From the NCBI RefSeq assembly GCF_012932915.1, contig NZ_VCQU01000004.1:434001-498000 (forward strand): a stretch of 64,000 nucleotides of DNA. The letters run 5' to 3'. How positions within the stretch are numbered: the first letter of the stretch is position 1; each line of letters begins with the position of its first letter. The notes under the pieces are model-generated. The model saw only the letters and a list, made by a program, of their open reading frames with translations, was not told the origin of the DNA and did not search any database. Of this stretch, positions 8,515 to 17,459 are shown piece by piece. Made by a program: the position numbers and the translations under genes. The DNA is from Antrihabitans stalactiti. Its GTDB lineage: Bacteria > Actinomycetota > Actinomycetes > Mycobacteriales > Mycobacteriaceae.

Positions 8515-8711
8515 GTCTGCGGTTCGTCGTCGAGTTCCGGCTCTTTCGGTGGTTCGACGACCGGGGCAGGCTTGTCCGCGTACGCTTCGTCGGCTAATTC
8601 ACGTGACCGCCGGTCGGCTCGCTTTCGCGCCTCGTCGAGTTCGTCGCGTAGCCGATCGACGCGGCGGCGATACTCCGCGGCGATCGACTCGATCTCGCGG
8701 CTCCAACTCAC
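8487..8711 (-). CDS. Small charged coiled-coil protein in the glmM-downstream operon
   Basis: A 74-residue protein. Residues 3-42 form a highly charged helix (YRRRVDRLRDELDEARKRADRRSREL) with heptad-like spacing, and a Pro/Glu-rich tail follows. No signal peptide or membrane segment. Its ATG overlaps the stop of the preceding gene in ATGA, so it is probably translated from the same mRNA as the two upstream genes with type VII secretion features. The 3' end overlaps the convergent hydrolase-fold gene by 28 bases. Its function is unknown; a chaperone or cytosolic partner of the upstream products is possible. Confidence 0.6.
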   Translation of the reverse strand: MSWSREIESIAAEYRRRVDRLRDELDEARKRADRRSRELADEAYADKPAPVVEPPKEPELDDEPQTYRPNSWLI

Positions 8712-9628
8712 AGGGGTCCGGCCTCGGACAGTTCGACGTCCGGTGGATCGATCTCGAGCGCAATGCCACCGACAGGTGCATCGACGACCTGCGGTGGGGT
8801 TTCCGACAGTCCTGTCAGCAACGCTTCGCTGCGGCTCGGCTCGGCGGGCTTCGATGAATTCGGCATCGGATATGCGCTGCTGTCAACGGAATTCATCGAA
8901 CCCGTCAACGATTTGTACATCGCTTTCGTCGCGATGTCGGATTCCTTACACAACTCGTCGACCACCTTCAGCTGCGCGTCGAGTAGCGGGACGAACACCT
9001 CACGTAGCCACACCGCGCAGCGCGTTGCGACGTGCTCTCGCGCGGGGGCAATCGGCAACAAGGCAAGGGCGAGGTCCACCGTGAGATCCGGGAAATGCGT
9101 CGCGAGCGAGACCGACAATGGCAGCGTGACACCGTCGGTTACGGCCTTCGAACCGGCGACGATGACCGCGATATCGTCCGCGGTCTTCCCGGCGACGCGC
9201 TCCTCGGTGAGTCCGCCGACGACGTCGGACTTGGCATGGACGACGTCGCGCAAGCCGTCGGCGGCCGCAGTCATCGTGGCGAGAACCTCGCGGAGTTCCG
9301 ACCGACTCGCGCTTGCCCGATCGAGCAACCGCGCCAGATGGTCCTGGGCAGCCGCAGACGACGCGTCGTCCGTCCACGCTGATTCGAGCGCACGAACGTG
9401 CGTGCGCTGCCCGTCTGCCTCGGCGTCGAGCGCGTCGCAGACCTGTGCGATGGCATCGGTATCCGCCTCTAACACGTCGAGCTTCATTCCCCGTTGCGCG
9501 TTGTAGCGCGCCAAGAGTTGCTCGACTTCGATTGCCCGGCCCGTGACCTCGCCGTATGCGGGCAGAAACGCCGCGAAGTGCGACAGACCGTGCGCACCGG
9601 CGTCGAGAATCTCATCGACAGAGCTCAT
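8708..9628 (-). CDS. Helical protein, possible type VII secretion-associated protein
   Basis: A 306-residue, Ala-rich, mainly helical protein without signal peptide. The N-terminal 110 residues resemble a helical hairpin with a central tryptophan (ALESAWTDDASSAAAQDHL), as in WXG/PPE/EspA-type secreted proteins. A central part (about 150-240) includes a hydrophobic stretch, and the C-terminal about 60 residues are Pro/Ser/Glu-rich and probably disordered. It overlaps both neighbours by 4 bases, so the three genes form one coupled unit downstream of glmM. From memory, M. tuberculosis also has uncharacterised genes between mrsA/glmM and glmS. The link to type VII secretion is inferred from the small upstream gene and the W-turn. 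Confidence 0.65.
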   Translation of the reverse strand: MSSVDEILDAGAHGLSHFAAFLPAYGEVTGRAIEVEQLLARYNAQRGMKLDVLEADTDAIAQVCDALDAEADGQRTHVRALESAWTDDASSAAAQDHLARLLDRASASRSELREVLATMTAAADGLRDVVHAKSDVVGGLTEERVAGKTADDIAVIVAGSKAVTDGVTLPLSVSLATHFPDLTVDLALALLPIAPAREHVATRCAVWLREVFVPLLDAQLKVVDELCKESDIATKAMYKSLTGSMNSVDSSAYPMPNSSKPAEPSRSEALLTGLSETPPQVVDAPVGGIALEIDPPDVELSEAGPL

Positions 9629-9930
9629 GTGAGCAGGCCGTCGAACGTCGCTGCGATTTCATCGTCTTGGCGTCGATATGCCAGAGCTGTGGCGTCGACC
9701 GCAGCCGCGGCAGCAGCAGTCGCCGCCTGCCACGACCCGATGACTGCCCCGATCCGCGCATAGCCCGCACTCATTGCATGCCCCTCAGCCGCGAACTCGC
9801 GCCCCGCGGCGTCAGCACCGAATGCGCAGTTCTCCGCCGCAGCTGCCGCGTCACCGACCGTCGCTGCGGACGCAGCGAGCAACGTGACTGATTCACGTAC
9901 TTCGTCGAACTTGATATCCACGAGACCCAC
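9625..9930 (-). CDS. EspC-like small protein with type VII secretion signal
   Basis: A 101-residue, Ala-rich, helical protein resembling the ESX secretion-associated (EspC/DUF2580) family. It has Trp67 in the turn GSW and, in the following helix, Tyr85-Arg-Arg-Gln-Asp89, which fits the general type VII export signal YxxxD/E. No Sec signal. The start is GTG at 9930; another in-frame GTG three codons later is possible. Its stop overlaps the next gene in ATGA. The pairing of a short YxxxD protein with a longer helical partner resembles known co-secreted pairs, and a complete ESX-4 machine is encoded 13 kb away. Export itself is inferred. Confidence 0.65.
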   Translation of the reverse strand: MGLVDIKFDEVRESVTLLAASAATVGDAAAAAENCAFGADAAGREFAAEGHAMSAGYARIGAVIGSWQAATAAAAAAVDATALAYRRQDDEIAATFDGLLT

Positions 9931-9968
9931 CCCCGATTCGGCACGATATCAGCCGCCCCAGCGCCGAG

Positions 9969-11309
9969 CTACCGGACAGCGGCAACCAGTTCTGCCAGGT
10001 CATCGGCAAGTTTTTGCGCCTGGTCGAGTTCGGTAGCTTCCACCATCACACGTACGAGTTCTTCTGTTCCACTGGGGCGCAACAAGACTCGACCGTTGTC
10101 GCCGAGCAGTGCCGCGGCCGCCTCGACGGCGTCGGCCACTGCCGGTGCAGTTGCGACGGCCGCCTTGTCCGTCACACGAACGTTCACCAGAACCTGCGGC
10201 AGCGTCTTCATCACGCCGGCCAACTCGGCGAGCGGCTTGCGAGTCTGCGCCATCCGACCGAGCACCCGCAGCGCCGTGAGGATTCCATCGCCCGTGTTCG
10301 ACACCGCAGGCAGCACGACATGACCGGACTGCTCGCCGCCGAGGGAAAACGGTCCGTTGCGCAGCTCCTCGAGCACGTAGCGATCGCCAACGGCAGTCGT
10401 CTTCACCGCGATGCCGGCTTCTCGCATAGCGATATGCAGCCCGAGATTGCTCATGACCGTCGTCACGAGCGTGTTCTGTGCAAGATCGCCGGACTCACTC
10501 ATCGCGATCGCCAGCACCGCCATGATCGCGTCGCCGTCGACGATGGCACCACTCGCGTCGACCGCAAGACAGCGGTCCGCGTCCCCGTCGTGCGCGAAAC
10601 CGACCTCGGCTCCATGGGCCACGACCGCACGCTGCAGGTCCTCCATATGGGTCGAGCCGCAGCCGTCGTTGATGTTCAGTCCGTCGGGCGACGCGTTGAT
10701 CGCAATCACTTCGGCGCCGGCGGCGGTGTACGCAGCCGGACCGAGCAGCGAGGCGGCGCCATGCGCGCAGTCGACGACAACCTTGATGCCGTCCAACCGG
10801 ACAGTGTTGGTCGCCGCGAGATGGTCCAGGTACTTCTCCCCCGCATCGGCGATCATGTGGACACGGCCGATTCCAGCTCCCGTCGGTCGGCGCGCGGCGC
10901 CACGTTCGAGAGCAGCCTCGATGCGGTCCTCGACGTCGTCGTCCAGCTTGTGCCCACCGGCAGCGAAGATCTTGATTCCGTTGTCCGGCATGGGATTGTG
11001 CGACGCGGAGATCATGACACCGAGACACGCCGAGTAGGCATCGGTCAGATACGCGACCGCCGGGGTCGGCACCACACCAACGTTCAGCACGTCGACGCCG
11101 GCGGCAGTCAGACCTGCTGTGACCGCGGCTTCGAGCATTTCACCGCTCGCGCGGGGGTCTCGGCCGACGACCGCGGCAGGACGAGTGCCCATGGTGGGCT
11201 CGGACGCGAGCACGTCTGCGGCTGCACTGGCAATCCGCAGCGCGAGTTCTGGGGAGACCATCTCGTTCGCGAGACCGCGCACACCATCGGTGCCGAACAT
11301 TCGACCCAT
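9969..11309 (-). CDS. glmM: Phosphoglucosamine mutase
   Basis: Interconverts glucosamine-6-phosphate and glucosamine-1-phosphate, the step after GlmS. The 446-residue protein starts [15 protein letters not shown], with the active-site phosphoserine Ser103 in [13 protein letters not shown], the metal-binding loop AHDGDADRC, and the C-terminal phosphate-binding motif [12 protein letters not shown]. The chosen ATG (11309) has AAGGAG at the right distance (complement of 11319-11324); a start six codons further upstream would lie within that ribosome binding site. rpsI ends 95 bases upstream, with a terminator between. Confidence 0.96.
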   Translation of the reverse strand: MGRMFGTDGVRGLANEMVSPELALRIASAAADVLASEPTMGTRPAAVVGRDPRASGEMLEAAVTAGLTAAGVDVLNVGVVPTPAVAYLTDAYSACLGVMISASHNPMPDNGIKIFAAGGHKLDDDVEDRIEAALERGAARRPTGAGIGRVHMIADAGEKYLDHLAATNTVRLDGIKVVVDCAHGAASLLGPAAYTAAGAEVIAINASPDGLNINDGCGSTHMEDLQRAVVAHGAEVGFAHDGDADRCLAVDASGAIVDGDAIMAVLAIAMSESGDLAQNTLVTTVMSNLGLHIAMREAGIAVKTTAVGDRYVLEELRNGPFSLGGEQSGHVVLPAVSNTGDGILTALRVLGRMAQTRKPLAELAGVMKTLPQVLVNVRVTDKAAVATAPAVADAVEAAAALLGDNGRVLLRPSGTEELVRVMVEATELDQAQKLADDLAELVAAVR

Positions 11310-11348
11310 AGAGCAGAACTCCTTCAAACCGTGGAAAGAAAACGAAGA

Positions 11349-11376
11349 GAGCAGGCGCCAAGTATGACGCCTGCTC
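11349..11376 (-). terminator. Intrinsic terminator after rpsI
   Basis: Read on the minus strand, GAGCAGGCG and CGCCTGCTC pair around a 10-base loop, and the stem is followed by a T-rich run (TTCGTTTTCTTT). It lies 28 bases past the rpsI stop and about 40 bases before the glmM start, so it should separate rplM-rpsI from glmM. Confidence 0.8.
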
Positions 11377-11404
11377 CCTTTCCGTACTGCGCCGAAGCGT
11401 TAGA

Positions 11405-11892
<488 letters not shown>

Positions 11893-11896
<4 letters not shown>

Positions 11897-12336
11897 TGGG
11901 ACACCTGCTTGATCTCGAAGGGAACCGGCCGTTGCGCCTGGTGGGGGTGATTCGGGCCTGCGTAGACCTTCAGCTTGCTGCTGATGACGCTAGCGAGCTT
12001 GTTCTTCGGGATCATGCCGATGATGGCCTTCTCCACGAGACGGTCTGGGGTCTTCGACAACACCTCGCCGACAGAGCGCGACCGAAGTCCGCCCGGGAAG
12101 CCTGAGTGGTTGTGCAAGAACTTGCCGGTGAGCTTGTTGCCAGAGATGGCAACCTTGTCGGCGTTGATGATGACGACGAAATCGCCGCCGTCGACGTTAG
12201 GGGCGTAGGTCGGCTTGTGCTTACCGCGCAGCAAGTTCGCTGCTTGAACGGCAAGACGGCCGAGCACTACGTCAGTGGCGTCGATGACGTGCCACGTTCG
12301 GGTCACGTCACCTGCCTTGGGGCTGTACGTAGGCAC
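11893..12336 (-). CDS. rplM: 50S ribosomal protein L13
   Basis: Large-subunit protein L13, 147 residues from the GTG at 12336. It starts [22 protein letters not shown], with [30 protein letters not shown] and the C-terminal [14 protein letters not shown]. The frame is open further upstream, but the family N-terminus starts here and GGGAAG precedes it. The 177 bases upstream (12337-12513) must hold the promoter and leader; I could not pick out a convincing promoter or L13-binding structure there. Confidence 0.97.
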
Positions 12337-12513
12337 AGTGCTTCCCTGTCTGTTCGTAGGTGGTGCCAGCCACAGCGAGCGGTCGAGTTGATCCCCGGCG
12401 GCTAGTGGAGACCCGGGACTCGCGTTACGACTTTCGAAGGCCGTACCGCACGCCAACCGAGAAGACTACCGGGCTGCATACAGGCAGGTCAAAACGCGCA
12501 TACGCACGCGAGA

Positions 12514-14880
12514 TCAGCTCGACTTCTTCAGCCGCAGTTTGCGCAGGGTGAAGAACGCCAGGATCAACCCGATCGCGAAGAGCACGCCGATGTCGAGCGC
12601 CCAAATCTTGTCTGTGTGCTTCCACAAGATGTCGCCCGGCTGCGGGACCGGACCGCGTTGCGGATCGATCTGCAGCTCGCGCAGATTGATCGTCGATGCG
12701 CCGGCTGCGAAGCCCCAACGAGACGGGAAGAGCCAGGAGATCTGGTCGAGCACAACGCGACCGGTCACCGGAATCAAGCCGCCGCACATCACCAGTTGCG
12801 CCATGATCGTGACCACGATAAGAGGCATCACCTGTTCGCTCGACCTTGCGATCGCCGAAAGGAACAGTCCGACCATGACGCAACAGCACGCCGTGACCGC
12901 GATGTCGACGAACAGCTCCACCGATCCGATAGGAATGACGTTGCCGTCACCCGGCGCCTTCTTCCGCAGAAGCACGATGCCGACGACGATTGCGGATTGG
13001 AACAACGCCGCGAGGCAGAACACGATGACCTTCGCGAACAAGTAGGCCGACGGCAACAGCCCGACCGCACGCTCTCGCTCGAAGATCGTCCGCTCACCGA
13101 CGAGATCGCGCACGGTCAGTGACGAGCCCATGAAGCAGGCACCCAGAATCAGCAGCGTCATGATCTGCTGCGGTTCGGTCAGCGCCTTTTCCGGATCCGA
13201 CTTCGTGAAACCGTTGGTCCCCGGAACGATCAGGGACAGCGCGCCGAGGACGAACGGCAACAACACGAGGAAAACCAGATAGCCACGGTCGGCGATGATC
13301 AGCCGGAACTGTCGACGCACGATCGTCGAAATCTGTTTCCGCGTGCTCGTGTGTGCGGGACGACCGACCGCACCGTGCTGCGGTGGTGGTGGCGGGCCGG
13401 GCGGTGGCTGCCGCGCTCGGAAAGCCGCGAAGACGCGGTCGGGATCGGCTGCGACTCGGGTGAAGATCTCCGCCCAATCGGTGCTACCCATCGCGGCACC
13501 CACGCCACGCGGGTTACCGCAGTACGCCGTCTTCCCGCCCGGTGCGAGCAGCAGCACCTGGTCGCACATGTCGAGGTGAGTCAACGAGTGGGTGACGACG
13601 AGAACGACACGGCCTGCGTCCGCGAGCTGGCGCAGCATCACCATGACCTGGCGGTCCAGCGCCGGGTCCAAGCCGGACGTCGGCTCGTCGAGAATCAGCA
13701 GCGACGGACTGGTCAACAGTTCCAGCGCCACCGACGCACGCTTGCGCTGGCCGCCCGACAACCGGTCGACCCGGGTGTCGGCATGCTCGGTCAGCGAGAG
13801 CTCGGCCAGGACGCCGTCGATGACCTTCGTGCGATCGGCGGCTGACGTATCCGGTGGCAGGCGAAGCTCCGCGGCGTATCGCAAGGCCTGCCGAACCGTG
13901 AGTTGCCGGTGCAGAACGTCGTCCTGCGGAACCATGCCGATGCGGCTTCGGAGCGCCTCGTATTCGGCGTGGAGGTTACGGCCTTCGAAATTGACCGCGC
14001 CCATCGTCGGACGATTGATACCGGCGATGATTCGCGCGAGCGTCGACTTTCCGGCACCGGAGGGCCCGATCATCGCGGTCAGCGAGCCCGGGTTGGCGTT
14101 CATCGACACGTCGACGAGGAGCTGCTTGTTGCCCTCGACCGTGAAGCCCAGGCCGTGCAGGTTCAGACCGGTCTCGGCTGCGCCGCGCGCACGCAGCCGA
14201 AGCGTGCCCTCGGTGACGACGAAGTCGACGTTTCCGATGGTGACCGTGTCGCCCTCGCGGAGCACGCTGCGCTGCACCCGCGAGCCGTTGACGAAGGTGC
14301 CATTGACGCTGCCGACGTCCTCGATCACGAGACCCTGTGGCGACGGCAGGAGCCGGGCATGCTTACGCGAGGCGAGGACGTCGTTGACGACGATCGAGTT
14401 GTCACTCGTACGACCGATCGTGAGGCCACCCTGCGGTACCCGGCTGGGCGCGCTGACACGCGCAGCCTCCGGCCGCTGCCGCACCGGCGGCATCTGTTCG
14501 GTGCTCGCTTTTTGCGTCATTCCGACGGTCGGGGGGCGCACCGGCGGAGTCGGCGGGCGAGGCGCGCTGACTGGATGTGGAATCAGGACCACCAGCGGGC
14601 CGGTCGAGGGATCACCGAGCCGCGCCTGCAGCGGGCGATCGATGCGGACCGGACGCGAGATACGTTGGCCGTCGATGAAGACGCCGTTCGTACTGCCGTT
14701 GTCGGTGAGGACCCAAACCCCTTGCCACGCAACGGTTGCATGGACCCGTGACACAAGTGGATGGTCGACGAACACGACGATCTCGGGTGCGCGCCCGAAG
14801 GTGATCGGCCTACGCGAATCGAAGACCCGGTCCGCACCGTCGACGCGGACCGTGATGGTCTGGACCGCAGGTGAACTCAT
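12514..14880 (-). CDS. FHA-FHA-ABC transporter (Rv1747-like)
   Basis: A 788-residue half-transporter that joins two phosphothreonine-binding FHA domains to an ABC-2 exporter. FHA1 is at about residues 25-90 (TFGRAPE, SRVHA, STNGVF), FHA2 at about 150-225 (IGRTSDN, SRKHARL, SVNGTFVNG), with a Pro/Thr-rich linker between them. The ABC domain has Walker A GPSGAGKST at 272-280, signature LSGGQRKRAS and Walker B LLILDEPTSGLDP. About six membrane segments follow from residue 530. The architecture matches M. tuberculosis Rv1747, which is controlled by PknF phosphorylation of linker threonines and linked to cell-wall glycolipid export. The ATG at 14880 is preferred because FHA1 begins just after it. 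Confidence 0.9.
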   Translation of the reverse strand: MSSPAVQTITVRVDGADRVFDSRRPITFGRAPEIVVFVDHPLVSRVHATVAWQGVWVLTDNGSTNGVFIDGQRISRPVRIDRPLQARLGDPSTGPLVVLIPHPVSAPRPPTPPVRPPTVGMTQKASTEQMPPVRQRPEAARVSAPSRVPQGGLTIGRTSDNSIVVNDVLASRKHARLLPSPQGLVIEDVGSVNGTFVNGSRVQRSVLREGDTVTIGNVDFVVTEGTLRLRARGAAETGLNLHGLGFTVEGNKQLLVDVSMNANPGSLTAMIGPSGAGKSTLARIIAGINRPTMGAVNFEGRNLHAEYEALRSRIGMVPQDDVLHRQLTVRQALRYAAELRLPPDTSAADRTKVIDGVLAELSLTEHADTRVDRLSGGQRKRASVALELLTSPSLLILDEPTSGLDPALDRQVMVMLRQLADAGRVVLVVTHSLTHLDMCDQVLLLAPGGKTAYCGNPRGVGAAMGSTDWAEIFTRVAADPDRVFAAFRARQPPPGPPPPPQHGAVGRPAHTSTRKQISTIVRRQFRLIIADRGYLVFLVLLPFVLGALSLIVPGTNGFTKSDPEKALTEPQQIMTLLILGACFMGSSLTVRDLVGERTIFERERAVGLLPSAYLFAKVIVFCLAALFQSAIVVGIVLLRKKAPGDGNVIPIGSVELFVDIAVTACCCVMVGLFLSAIARSSEQVMPLIVVTIMAQLVMCGGLIPVTGRVVLDQISWLFPSRWGFAAGASTINLRELQIDPQRGPVPQPGDILWKHTDKIWALDIGVLFAIGLILAFFTLRKLRLKKSS

Positions 14881-15065
14881 GCAGCGGATCCTATTCGATT
14901 CAGGTGGCCACCACGCCTGACTGGCGTAGCTGCTCAGGACCAGCGAAATCCCGTCGAACATTGCCTATTTGTCATACTCCCCCCGAACCTCACCACAACG
15001 TACTGTAGGCAGACCGATACTGGCACATGTCGAATGGTGACCGCCAGGTTCCGCAAAGGGTACAT

Positions 15066-16517
15066 ATGACACCGAGGTTCGGGCGGCTCGCGAGCGCCGT
15101 TGTTCTGGGTTTCGCGACGCTGATCGTCGCTGGTTGCGCCGGCCAGATCGACGGCAAGCCGGTCGATATCTACGCCGATCCGAATCGAGTAGCGGGACTT
15201 CCGACAACCAACGGTCCGAACGGATTGCGCCCCGGCGTTCCCAACTCCACGCTGGAGGCTGAGAACTCCGACGACGGCCAAGTCGACCACATCGCGATCG
15301 ACGCCGTGGACGACCTGCAGGAGTACTGGAAGGCCGAGTATTCGAAGTACTTCGATGGCCAGTTCGAGCCGGTCACCAAGCTGATCTCCTGGGACCCGAA
15401 AGACAAGTCGAACAAGCTGCAATTCTGCGACGACGCGACCAAGGGTTTGGTCAACGCGGCGTACTGCCCGCTGGACAAGACCATCGGCTGGGACCGCACC
15501 ATTCTGCTGCCCACCCTCCGCGATCAGTTCGGTGACATTTCCATCGTCACGGTGCTCGCGCACGAGTACGGTCACGCGATTCAGGATCTCGCCGGCATCG
15601 TCGGCAACTCGCGCTCCGAAGTCATCGTTGCCGAGCAGCAAGCCGACTGTTTCGCCGGCGCATTCATGCGCCACGTCGCCGAGGGTGGGTCCGCCCACTT
15701 CACGGTCAACACCTCGGACGGCCTGAACTCCGTTCTTGCAACGATCATTTCGGTCCGTGACGCTCCGGAGGATTCGTCCGACGGTTCGCCGCACGGTTCG
15801 GCATTCGAGCGGGTGAGCGCGGTCCAGGCCGGGTTCACCGAGGGTCCGTCCGCGTGCAAGAAGATCGACCTCTCCGAGATCAAGGCCCGTCGACTCGGCC
15901 TGCCGCCGACCATGTTCGAGAGCGCATCCGACACCGGTGAGCTCCAGCCCGACGAGCAAGTCCTCGATACGTTCACGACGGCACTCGACGAGATCTTGAC
16001 CCTGTCGAACAGCCCGGAGGTCGACTACTCGGGTACCGACCTCGGATGCTCAGACGCTAAGGCGACTCCGGCCGCGACGTACTGCCCGGATTCCAACAAA
16101 GTCGGCATCGACCTCACCGCGCTCGAAGAACGCGCTGCCGTGATGATGGACGCCGACAACTCGGTTCGCCTACCCACAACGGTGACCGGCGATTACAACG
16201 CCTACGTGCTCGTGGCATCGCGATTCGCCCTCGCCAAGCAGAAGGAGAACGGCGACTCGCTGACCGGCCCGAAGGCGGCGCTGCGCACGTCGTGCCTCTC
16301 GGGATTCGTCACCGCCGTGCTCGGATCGTCGAACAATCCGACAAAGGATTTCTCGCTGTCTCCCGGCGATCTCGACGAGGCTGTCTCCGGACTCTTGCAG
16401 GACGGACTAGCGGCGAGCGACGTCGACGGCACAACGGTCGATGCCGGCTTCTCCCGCGTCGACGCATTCCGCACCGGGGTCCTCGGCGGCGAGGACGCCT
16501 GCAAGCGCTACGCGTAG
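15066..16517 (+). CDS. Exported neutral zinc metallopeptidase lipoprotein
   Basis: A 483-residue lipoprotein with a 24-residue signal ending in the lipobox LIVAGC. The catalytic zinc site is H166-E-Y-G-H170 in LAHEYGHAIQD, and the probable third ligand is Glu190 in AEQQADCFAGAFM, the pattern of the putative neutral zinc metallopeptidase family (YpfJ-like). Six or more cysteines lie outside the signal and may form disulfides. An ATG 13 codons upstream (15027) is possible, but 15066 has AAAGGG in front and gives a clean signal peptide. It is divergent from the FHA-ABC gene (185-base gap with no obvious operator). Substrate unknown. Confidence 0.85.
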   Translation: MTPRFGRLASAVVLGFATLIVAGCAGQIDGKPVDIYADPNRVAGLPTTNGPNGLRPGVPNSTLEAENSDDGQVDHIAIDAVDDLQEYWKAEYSKYFDGQFEPVTKLISWDPKDKSNKLQFCDDATKGLVNAAYCPLDKTIGWDRTILLPTLRDQFGDISIVTVLAHEYGHAIQDLAGIVGNSRSEVIVAEQQADCFAGAFMRHVAEGGSAHFTVNTSDGLNSVLATIISVRDAPEDSSDGSPHGSAFERVSAVQAGFTEGPSACKKIDLSEIKARRLGLPPTMFESASDTGELQPDEQVLDTFTTALDEILTLSNSPEVDYSGTDLGCSDAKATPAATYCPDSNKVGIDLTALEERAAVMMDADNSVRLPTTVTGDYNAYVLVASRFALAKQKENGDSLTGPKAALRTSCLSGFVTAVLGSSNNPTKDFSLSPGDLDEAVSGLLQDGLAASDVDGTTVDAGFSRVDAFRTGVLGGEDACKRYA

Positions 16518-16525
16518 CAGCCCAC

Positions 16526-16575
16526 CCCTCGTGAGTCTTTTAGGAGTCCAGGGACTCCTAAAAGACTCACGAGGG
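16526..16575. repeat. Palindrome family A, copy 2
   Basis: Perfect 24-base arms with a 2-base centre (AG). The core CTCGTGAGTCTTTTAGGAGT is the same as in copy 1, with extra CC/GG pairs at the outer end. It starts 8 bases after the metallopeptidase stop and ends one base before the convergent kinase stop. All 50 bases are identical to copy 3 at 56823. Confidence 0.92.
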
Positions 16576-16576
16576 T

Positions 16577-17386
16577 TCAGCGGAGGGCGTCGATCCGATC
16601 GGCGACGGCGGCGGCGGTGCGAAGGCGAGTTCCCTTGGGCGCCAGGCACAATTCGACCAGCGCGGCTTCGTCTGGGGTGAGCAGCGGGGAGATGCGCGCC
16701 TTCCCCGCGTGCACGGCACGGATAGCGAGCATCGGCTGCCCGACCGGCAATTCACCGTAGAGGCCTTCGCCGGTCAGGGCGCGATTGATGGTCGCGCCGA
16801 GCGCCCAGACGTCGCTTGCCCGTGAGGGCGTCTCACCGTAGAGCAGCTCGGGATCGAGAAACTCGACCGAGGTTGCAGGCGCCATAGAGGTGACCGTATT
16901 CGACGAGTTGAGTACTCGGACCAGACCCAGATCCGACAGCTTGCCGCCGGTGTCGTCGACCATGACGTTGGCCGGCTTGATGTCACCGTGGACCATGCCT
17001 GCCTCGTGCAGCTCGTGGACCGCTCGGCTGGCATCCGCCAACGCGCGCAAGATCTCCCGGCGTTCGAGCGGACGGGCAGGCGACGCGAGCGAGCCCATCG
17101 GAAAGTACTCCATCGCATACAGGAAGTTGTCTTCGAGCACGGCGTCGTAGATTCGCACCAGATGAGGCGACCGGACCGCCGCGAACGCACGCAATTCGCG
17201 AACCCCACGTCGATATGCGTCTTCGCTGACCTGACCGGCGAAGACCTTCAACGCAACCCGGTCCGTTGCCAGACCGAGCCGCTCGGGGGCTTCTGCCAGG
17301 TAGTAGCGGCCGTGATTACCTTCGCCGAGCAGCCGGAGAATTCGATAGTCCGCGATGGCGGCCGGAATTGCTGCGTCAACTCGCAT
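16577..17386 (-). CDS. Soluble serine/threonine protein kinase
   Basis: A 269-residue Hanks-type kinase domain with no transmembrane helix or sensor domain. The glycine loop is GEGNHG (21-26), the ATP lysine Lys47 in VALKVF, the catalytic loop HGDIKPAN (Asp135, Asn140), the metal aspartate in SDLG (Asp152), and the P+1 region SVEFLDPELL. HRD is HGD and DFG is DLG, so it is a divergent kinase but has every catalytic residue. It is divergent from the antiporter (73-base gap) and lies within 6 kb of two FHA genes, which read phosphothreonine, so these may form one pathway. The partners are inferred from position only. Confidence 0.88.
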   Translation of the reverse strand: MRVDAAIPAAIADYRILRLLGEGNHGRYYLAEAPERLGLATDRVALKVFAGQVSEDAYRRGVRELRAFAAVRSPHLVRIYDAVLEDNFLYAMEYFPMGSLASPARPLERREILRALADASRAVHELHEAGMVHGDIKPANVMVDDTGGKLSDLGLVRVLNSSNTVTSMAPATSVEFLDPELLYGETPSRASDVWALGATINRALTGEGLYGELPVGQPMLAIRAVHAGKARISPLLTPDEAALVELCLAPKGTRLRTAAAVADRIDALR

Positions 17387-17459
17387 AGGAAAATCCTCGC
17401 GCTTCCTTGTTTTCGACCGGTGATGACAGCGAGACGGTGGTCATGGTGAACTCAGGATC

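Noticed and set aside
12337-12513. A structured L13-binding leader upstream of rplM.
   Set aside because: I could not find a convincing hairpin or conserved element by eye in the 177-base gap.
16577-17386. The kinase as a pseudokinase because HRD and DFG are changed.
   Set aside because: The lysine, catalytic aspartate, asparagine and metal aspartate are all present (Lys47, Asp135, Asn140, Asp152).
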